Source: Diaphorobacter sp. HDW4A
GTDB lineage: Bacteria > Pseudomonadota > Gammaproteobacteria > Burkholderiales > Burkholderiaceae_C
Assembly: GCF_011305995.1 (NCBI RefSeq)
Contig: NZ_CP049910.1
Location: forward strand, 2,852,001 to 2,916,000
Length of the DNA: 64,000 nucleotides
Reading direction: 5' to 3'
Below are positions 59,429-64,000 of this stretch, one piece after another (position 1 is the first letter of the stretch; each line of letters starts with the position of its first letter). A model generated the notes under the pieces. The model had not been told where the DNA came from. It saw only the letters and a list, made by a program, of their open reading frames with translations, and ran no database searches. Position numbers and translations under genes: made by a program.

Positions 59429-59544
59429 TTTTGTCTCCTGTTTCATCGGTCTGGAACGCACACACCAAGGCTGGTGCTTGCATCTTCATCAGGCCGTGAG
59501 TATTCAGAGCGCCGAGCCCATCAGCGCTGCAGGATAACCCTGCG

Positions 59545-59556
59545 TTGTACGGACAA
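59545..59556. promoter_or_regulatory. GntR-type operator candidate 1
   Basis: TTGTACGGACAA is a near-palindrome (TTGT/ACAA arms). Its reverse complement, TTGTCCGTACAA, differs by one base from site 2 at 59612. A further half-site GTACAA follows at 59561-59566. It lies 117 bases upstream of the Bug start and 78 from the GntR ATG. Confidence 0.62.
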
Positions 59557-59611
59557 CAGCGTACAAGATGGGGTAATCCACGAACAGAATCCACGCTACC
59601 CGCAAACACAC

Positions 59612-59623
59612 TTGTTCGTACAA
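59612..59623. promoter_or_regulatory. GntR-type operator candidate 2
   Basis: TTGTTCGTACAA matches site 1 (reverse complement) at 11 of 12 positions and ends 11 bases upstream of the GntR start codon. The shared pattern TTGTNCGNACAA is palindromic, as expected for a GntR dimer site, and the position next to the start fits autorepression. Confidence 0.62.
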
Positions 59624-59634
59624 CTGAAGCCACC

Positions 59635-60459
59635 ATGTCACCCAAGCAAGTCGCCCCTCTTTCCACCACAGCTACAGCCACCGCCGCCGCGGCCTCCGCT
59701 GCGACCAAGCGCAGTCAGGTGCTCCATCAAATGGTCGAAGCGATCAAGAAGGGGCAATGGCTTGTGAACAGCATGCTGCCGACTGAGGCCGCGCTGCAGG
59801 CGCTGTTCGGCGTGAGCCGCCACACGGTGCGCGGCGCGCTGGCCGATCTGCAGCAGATGGGACTGGTCGCCAGCCAGCAAGGCGTGGGCTCGCGCGTGAT
59901 CCGTCGCCGTGCAGCGCCGGGCTATTCGCAGTCGCTGCAGAACATCTCCGAGCTGGCCTACTACGCACGCAACACCTCGGTGCAGATCCTCGAGGTCGAG
60001 GACATCGCGCTCAGCGCCGCCGAGGCCGAGATGCTGGAAAGCACGGCGGGCGAGGCCTGGTGCCACGCCATCACGCTGCGCATGGCCGACGGGCAGAGCG
60101 TGCCGATGGGCCTGTCCTCCGTCTGGGTGCCGGCCATGAGCAAGAAGGCAATTGCCGCGTCGCGGCGCAGCGGCATGCCGGTGTTCATGGAGATCCAGAA
60201 GCTGCACAAGGTCATGGTCAACGAGGTGCGCCAGGTGATCGGCGCGACGGTGGCCGATGCGGGTCAGGCGCGGCTGCTGCGCTGCGAACTGCGCGAACCA
60301 CTGCTACGCATCCGCCGCTGGTATTTCGACATCCATCATCAGGTGCTGGAGATGTCCGACACCTACCACCCACCGGGCCGTTTCGAGTATTCGGTCACGC
60401 TGCACCACGGTATCGCACATCCCAATGCGCCGCCCCATGCGCAGGCCCAGCACCGCTGA
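59635..60459 (+). CDS. GntR-family (HutC/UTRA type) transcriptional regulator
   Basis: A 274-residue regulator. An Ala/Thr-rich leader (residues 1-23) precedes the winged HTH (SMLPTEAALQALFGVSRHTVRGALADLQQMGLV, about 43-77). A UTRA effector domain follows (NTSVQILEVEDIALSAAEAEML to the C-terminus, with VNEVRQVIGATVADAGQARLL). The ATG at 59635 was used; the upstream frame contains the operator sites. It is the first gene of the CoA-transferase operon and divergent from a Bug gene, so it probably represses both until an acyl-type effector is present. Confidence 0.9.
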   Translation: MSPKQVAPLSTTATATAAAASAATKRSQVLHQMVEAIKKGQWLVNSMLPTEAALQALFGVSRHTVRGALADLQQMGLVASQQGVGSRVIRRRAAPGYSQSLQNISELAYYARNTSVQILEVEDIALSAAEAEMLESTAGEAWCHAITLRMADGQSVPMGLSSVWVPAMSKKAIAASRRSGMPVFMEIQKLHKVMVNEVRQVIGATVADAGQARLLRCELREPLLRIRRWYFDIHHQVLEMSDTYHPPGRFEYSVTLHHGIAHPNAPPHAQAQHR

Positions 60460-60496
60460 ACATACCCTCTCCCCCGCTCGCCATCGAGAAAGCCAC

Positions 60497-61696
60497 ATGA
60501 AGCCATTGCAAGGACAGCGCGTCATCGACCTGACGCAGAACGTCGCCGGTCCCTACTGCACGCAGGTGCTCGCCGATCTGGGGGCCGATGTCATCAAGAT
60601 CGAGCGACCCGGCGCGGGCGACGACACGCGCCACTGGGCACCCAACATTGGCGCGGCGATGTCGCCGACCTACGCCACCTTCAACCGTGGCAAGGCCAGC
60701 GTCGCGATTGATCTGGACAGGGCCGACGGCCAACAGTTGCTGCGCTCCATGCTGCGTGACAACGACGTGGTGGTGCACTCGCTCAAGCCCGGCAGCGCGG
60801 AGCAGCGTGGCCTCGGCTACGACGACCTCAAGGGCCTGAAGAACGGCCTGATCTACTGCGCTATCAGCGCCTACGGCAACGTCGGCCCGATGGCCGGACT
60901 GCCGGGCTACGACCCGTTGATTCAGGCCTACGCGGGCATCATGTCGGTCAACGGTCATGAAGGACTTCCTCCAGCACGCGTGGGCGTATCGATGGTGGAC
61001 ATCGGCACGGGTCTGTGGTCGGCGCTCGCCATCGTTGCTGCTGCGTCGCAACGCCATCAAACCGGCAAGGGTTGCCGTGTCGACACCTCGCTGCTGGAAA
61101 CCGGCATCGCCTGGATGACCAACCCCATCGCCAACTACAGCGCCAGTGGCAAGCTGCCGCGCCGCATGGGCTCGGCCACCGCCATGCTCATGCCCTACGA
61201 GGTGTTCGACTGCGCGGATGGGCAGGTCTTCATCGGCTGCGGCAACGACCGGCTGTTCGGCAAGCTGCTCGCCGCAATCGAACTCACGGCCCTCGCGAAT
61301 GACGAGCGCTTTGCCACCAACGCGCAGCGTGTGGACAACCGCAACCTCGTGCACGACACGCTCGAGGCCACCACCCACCAGTTGCAGGTTGCCGATGTGA
61401 TCAAACGCCTGCAATCACGAGGCGTGCCAGTCAGCCCGGTGCACAACCTTTCGCAGGTGACCGGTGACACGCAGGTGCGGGCACTCGACATCTCCAAGGA
61501 TCTGAATGTAGCAGGCAGCACCTTGGGCGCGCTTTGCGCCATCGGCTCGCCAATGCGCTTTGACGGCACGCGCGAATTCGCAAGCCATGTGAGCGCCAAG
61601 GTCGGCGAAGACACGCGTGCGGTGTTGGCCGCCAGCGGCCTCGACACCCGCGACATCGAGCGCCTTGCCGAGCAGCGCGTCATCCAGATCGCCTGA
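60497..61696 (+). CDS. CaiB/BaiF (family III) CoA-transferase
   Basis: A 399-residue CoA-transferase that moves CoA between acyl groups. The N-terminus PLQGQRVIDLTQNVAGPYCTQVLADLGADVIKIERP is the family hallmark, and catalytic Asp168 lies in GVSMVDIGTGL. The product is probably activated in the first step of the pathway encoded by the following acyl-CoA genes. The frame extends upstream through the GntR gene, but the ATG at 60497 gives the standard N-terminus. Confidence 0.93.
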   Translation: MKPLQGQRVIDLTQNVAGPYCTQVLADLGADVIKIERPGAGDDTRHWAPNIGAAMSPTYATFNRGKASVAIDLDRADGQQLLRSMLRDNDVVVHSLKPGSAEQRGLGYDDLKGLKNGLIYCAISAYGNVGPMAGLPGYDPLIQAYAGIMSVNGHEGLPPARVGVSMVDIGTGLWSALAIVAAASQRHQTGKGCRVDTSLLETGIAWMTNPIANYSASGKLPRRMGSATAMLMPYEVFDCADGQVFIGCGNDRLFGKLLAAIELTALANDERFATNAQRVDNRNLVHDTLEATTHQLQVADVIKRLQSRGVPVSPVHNLSQVTGDTQVRALDISKDLNVAGSTLGALCAIGSPMRFDGTREFASHVSAKVGEDTRAVLAASGLDTRDIERLAEQRVIQIA

Positions 61697-61758
61697 CGGA
61701 CGATCACTTCAGCGAACGCTCACAACACCTACACAGAGACAGGAAAGAACGCCCCATC

Positions 61759-62919
61759 ATGGAATTTCGCTACTCCGACACCCAACAGGAAATCCGCACC
61801 GCCGTCGGCGAACTGGCCGCGAGCTTCGGCGACGAATACTGGCGCAAATGCGATGAAGAGCAACGCTACGCCACCGAGTTCGTCAACGCGATGACCGAGG
61901 CCGGATGGCTTGCCGCGCTGATCCCAGAGGAGTTCGGCGGATCGGGCCTCGGCCTGCTCGACGCCTGCGTGATTCTTGAAGAAATGAACCGCCGCGGCGG
62001 CAACGGCGCGGCCTGCCATGCGCAGATGTACACCATGGCGAGCGTGCTGCAGCACGGCAGCGATGAGCAGAAAAGGGCCGTGCTGCCGCGCATCGCGAGC
62101 GGTAGCCTGCGTCTGCAGGCCTTCGGCGTGACCGAGCCGGATGCGGGCTCGAACACCCTGCGCATCAAGACCTTTGCCCGCAAGGTCAACGGCGGCTATG
62201 TGATCAACGGCCAGAAGATCTGGACCTCGCGCTTTCGCCAGTCCGACATGTACTTGCTGCTCGCGCGTACCACGCCCTATGAAGAAGTGCAACGCAAGAC
62301 CGACGGCCTGAGCCTGTTCCTCGTGGACATCGCCCGCGCGGGCAAGTCATTGCAGTCACGCACCATCGACACCATGCTCAACCACCACACGAACGAGGTG
62401 TTCATCGACAACCTCGAAGTGGAAGATGCTTGGCGCATCGGCGAGGAAGGCAAGGGTTTCCAGTACCTGCTGTCATCGCTGAACGCCGAACGGCTGCTGG
62501 TGTCCAGCGAATGCATTGGCGACGGCAAATGGTTCATCGAGCGCGCGCGCAACTACGCAACCGAGCGCGTGGTGTTTGACCGTCCCATCGGCAGCAATCA
62601 GGGCGTGGCCTTTCCCATCGCCAAGGCGCACATGAACCTCTGCGCTGCCGAGCTCATGCGCAACCAGGCTGCATCCCTGTTCGATCAGGGATTGAACTGC
62701 GGTGCAGAAGCCAATATGTCCAAGTACCTGTGCTCCGAAGCCTCCTGGGAGGCCGCCGAGGCCGCGATGACGACCTTCGGTGGCTACGGCGTGGCAACGG
62801 AGTACGACATCGAGCGCAAGTGGAAAGAGACGCGCTTGTTCCGCACCGCGCCGATCTCCAACAACCTCGTGCTCGCCTATGTGGCGCAGCACGTGTTGCA
62901 GATGCCGCGCTCGTACTGA
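61759..62919 (+). CDS. Acyl-CoA dehydrogenase
   Basis: A 386-residue FAD enzyme introducing a double bond into an acyl-CoA. Family blocks: LAALIPEEFGGSGLGLLDAC, AFGVTEPDAGSNT, INGQKIWTSRF, GKGFQYLLSSLNAERLLVS and the C-terminal GGYGVATEYDIERKWKETRLFRT. The usual catalytic Glu of the C-terminal YEGT motif is absent (RTAP here); Glu244 in NAERL sits where isovaleryl-CoA-type enzymes place theirs, suggesting a branched or unusual acyl substrate. It is the third gene of the operon. Confidence 0.92.
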   Translation: MEFRYSDTQQEIRTAVGELAASFGDEYWRKCDEEQRYATEFVNAMTEAGWLAALIPEEFGGSGLGLLDACVILEEMNRRGGNGAACHAQMYTMASVLQHGSDEQKRAVLPRIASGSLRLQAFGVTEPDAGSNTLRIKTFARKVNGGYVINGQKIWTSRFRQSDMYLLLARTTPYEEVQRKTDGLSLFLVDIARAGKSLQSRTIDTMLNHHTNEVFIDNLEVEDAWRIGEEGKGFQYLLSSLNAERLLVSSECIGDGKWFIERARNYATERVVFDRPIGSNQGVAFPIAKAHMNLCAAELMRNQAASLFDQGLNCGAEANMSKYLCSEASWEAAEAAMTTFGGYGVATEYDIERKWKETRLFRTAPISNNLVLAYVAQHVLQMPRSY

Positions 62920-62943
62920 CCACCGAGAAGGAGAAACGAAACC

Positions 62944-63726
62944 ATGAACACATTGATCGTCGAGCGCAACGCGTCCACCGGCGTAGCGCTCGTGACCCTC
63001 AACCGCCCCGCCGTGCTCAACGCCTTCAACACCGAGATGTGGCAGGAACTCTGGAGCCTGCTGCGCGAGCTGGCCTTTGACACCAGCCTGCGCTGCGTGG
63101 TCTTTCAGGGCGCGGGCGAGCGCGCGTTCTCCGCAGGCGGTGACCTCAAGGAGCGCAACGGCATGACCGATGCGCAGTGGGCCGCGCAGCACCAGCTCAT
63201 CGAAGACGTGCTGCTCGCGATCCGCGATTTTCCGCGCCCCGTCATCGCGGCCTTGCAGGGCATCGCGCATGGCGGCGGGCTGGAGCTCGCGCTGATGTGC
63301 GACTTCATCATTGCCGACACCAGCGCCGATCTCGCGTTGCCCGAGAGCAAGCGCGGCTTTCTGCCGGGCGGTGGCGGCATGCAGAACCTCGTGCGTGCCA
63401 TCGGCGTGCGCAAGACCAAGCAGATGCTCTACAGCGGCGCACGCCTCAACGCACAGACCGCGTTCGACTGGGGCATCTTCAACGAGCTGACACCAGCAGG
63501 CCAGCACCTCGCGCGCGCCATGGAGATCGCGCAGGACATCGCCCGCGCCGCGCCGCAGGCAGTGCGCAGCGCCAAGCTCACGCTGCAGCACGGCGCGGAC
63601 ACGGATTTCCGCACCGGCTACGCACTCGACCTCGCCCATCACAACCTGCTGGTGCGCAGCCCGGACCGCCTCGAAGGCATCCGAGCCTTCAACGAAAAAC
63701 GGGAGCCGCAATGGACGCAGCAGTGA
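62944..63726 (+). CDS. Enoyl-CoA hydratase/isomerase family protein
   Basis: A 260-residue crotonase-fold enzyme. Oxyanion-hole sequences FSAGGDLKER and ALQGIAHGGGLELALMCDF are clear, and LPESKRGFLPGGGGMQNLVRAIG carries a Glu at the usual catalytic position. It probably hydrates the product of the dehydrogenase. A GAGAAGGAG-type site lies upstream of the ATG. Its end overlaps the next start by 16 bases. Confidence 0.92.
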   Translation: MNTLIVERNASTGVALVTLNRPAVLNAFNTEMWQELWSLLRELAFDTSLRCVVFQGAGERAFSAGGDLKERNGMTDAQWAAQHQLIEDVLLAIRDFPRPVIAALQGIAHGGGLELALMCDFIIADTSADLALPESKRGFLPGGGGMQNLVRAIGVRKTKQMLYSGARLNAQTAFDWGIFNELTPAGQHLARAMEIAQDIARAAPQAVRSAKLTLQHGADTDFRTGYALDLAHHNLLVRSPDRLEGIRAFNEKREPQWTQQ

Positions 63727-64000
63727 AGCCCACGACCACGCAGCAGGCACAGAAATTTGCAGGCATCTGGGAGCAGATCTACCTGCGCGATGCGAGCCGC
63801 TTTGATGCCCCGGCGCTGGAACACGCACGCCGCGCGCTCGTCGACACGTTGGCCTGCATCATTGGCGGTGCCAGTCAGCAGTGCACGCGCGCTGCGGCGC
63901 TGGCCGCATCCAGCCACAGCGCGGGTGACGTGGCGCTGGTGCTTGGCACGGCATCGCACGCGCTCGACTTCGACGATGTCTGCATGCTCGCCACCTGCCA
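63711..64000 (+). CDS. MmgE/PrpD family protein, 5' part (cut by window end)
   Basis: Only the first 96 codons are visible. FDAPALEHARRALVDTLACIIGGA and VLGTASHALDFDDVC match the N-terminal helical domain of the MmgE/PrpD family (2-methylcitrate dehydratase and relatives), including the conserved H-x-x-D-F-D-D pattern. The ATG overlaps the enoyl-CoA hydratase end by 16 bases, indicating one operon. The substrate is unknown. Confidence 0.85.
   Translation, partial: MDAAVKPTTTQQAQKFAGIWEQIYLRDASRFDAPALEHARRALVDTLACIIGGASQQCTRAAALAASSHSAGDVALVLGTASHALDFDDVCMLATC

Overview
The window is a high-GC proteobacterial chromosome segment, most likely from a member of the Comamonadaceae (Burkholderiales; Comamonas- or Delftia-like). 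This is inferred from three Bug-type solute receptors without membrane partners, the phoR-phoB-phoU-pstBACS block beside ppx and ppk, the glmM-folP-ftsH-rlmE block, the greA-carB-carA block, and many LysR regulators beside small catabolic operons. I saw no rRNA, tRNA, CRISPR array, transposase or phage gene.

Layout. 1-2.3 kb: the end of a membrane glycosyltransferase-like gene and a MATE exporter. 2.2-15.5 kb: a phosphate block with phoR, phoB, phoU, pstB, pstA, pstC and pstS on the minus strand, a periplasmic binding protein, ppx and an H1-like basic protein on the plus strand, then sixA and ppk on the minus strand. Well-formed Pho boxes lie upstream of pstS and ppk, so phosphate sensing, uptake and polyphosphate metabolism appear co-regulated. 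15.5-28.9 kb: housekeeping genes (an OlsB-like acyltransferase, glmM, folP, ftsH, rlmE, yhbY, a glycosyltransferase-like gene, a DUF4149 protein, greA, carB, carA) with several intrinsic terminators.

29-31.7 kb: a Bug receptor and an RraA-like aldolase divergent from a LysR regulator. 31.7-35.8 kb: an accessory stretch holding a tandem AAA+ ATPase and a compositionally different DUF2971 gene. The DUF2971 gene is followed at once by a 60-base site with the hallmarks of an integron attC site, so it looks like a captured gene cassette; this is the most unusual signal in the window.

35.8-49.1 kb: a hydroquinone/hydroxyquinol catabolic cluster. It has a two-subunit hydroquinone 1,2-dioxygenase, 4-hydroxymuconic semialdehyde dehydrogenase, maleylacetate reductase and an intradiol hydroxyquinol-type dioxygenase. 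It also has a full branched-chain-type ABC importer, an outer-membrane MetA-like channel, a Bug receptor and a divergent LysR gene with a clear palindromic box. Both ring-cleavage routes meet at maleylacetate. 49.1-58.4 kb: an MlrC-like M81 metallopeptidase, a dipeptide-type ABC importer, D-serine dehydratase and a LysR regulator, suggesting use of peptides that contain D-amino acids. 58.4-64 kb: a Bug receptor divergent from a GntR/UTRA regulator and an operon of CoA-transferase, acyl-CoA dehydrogenase, enoyl-CoA hydratase and MmgE/PrpD (cut by the window end), with two near-identical operator-like palindromes in the shared intergenic region.
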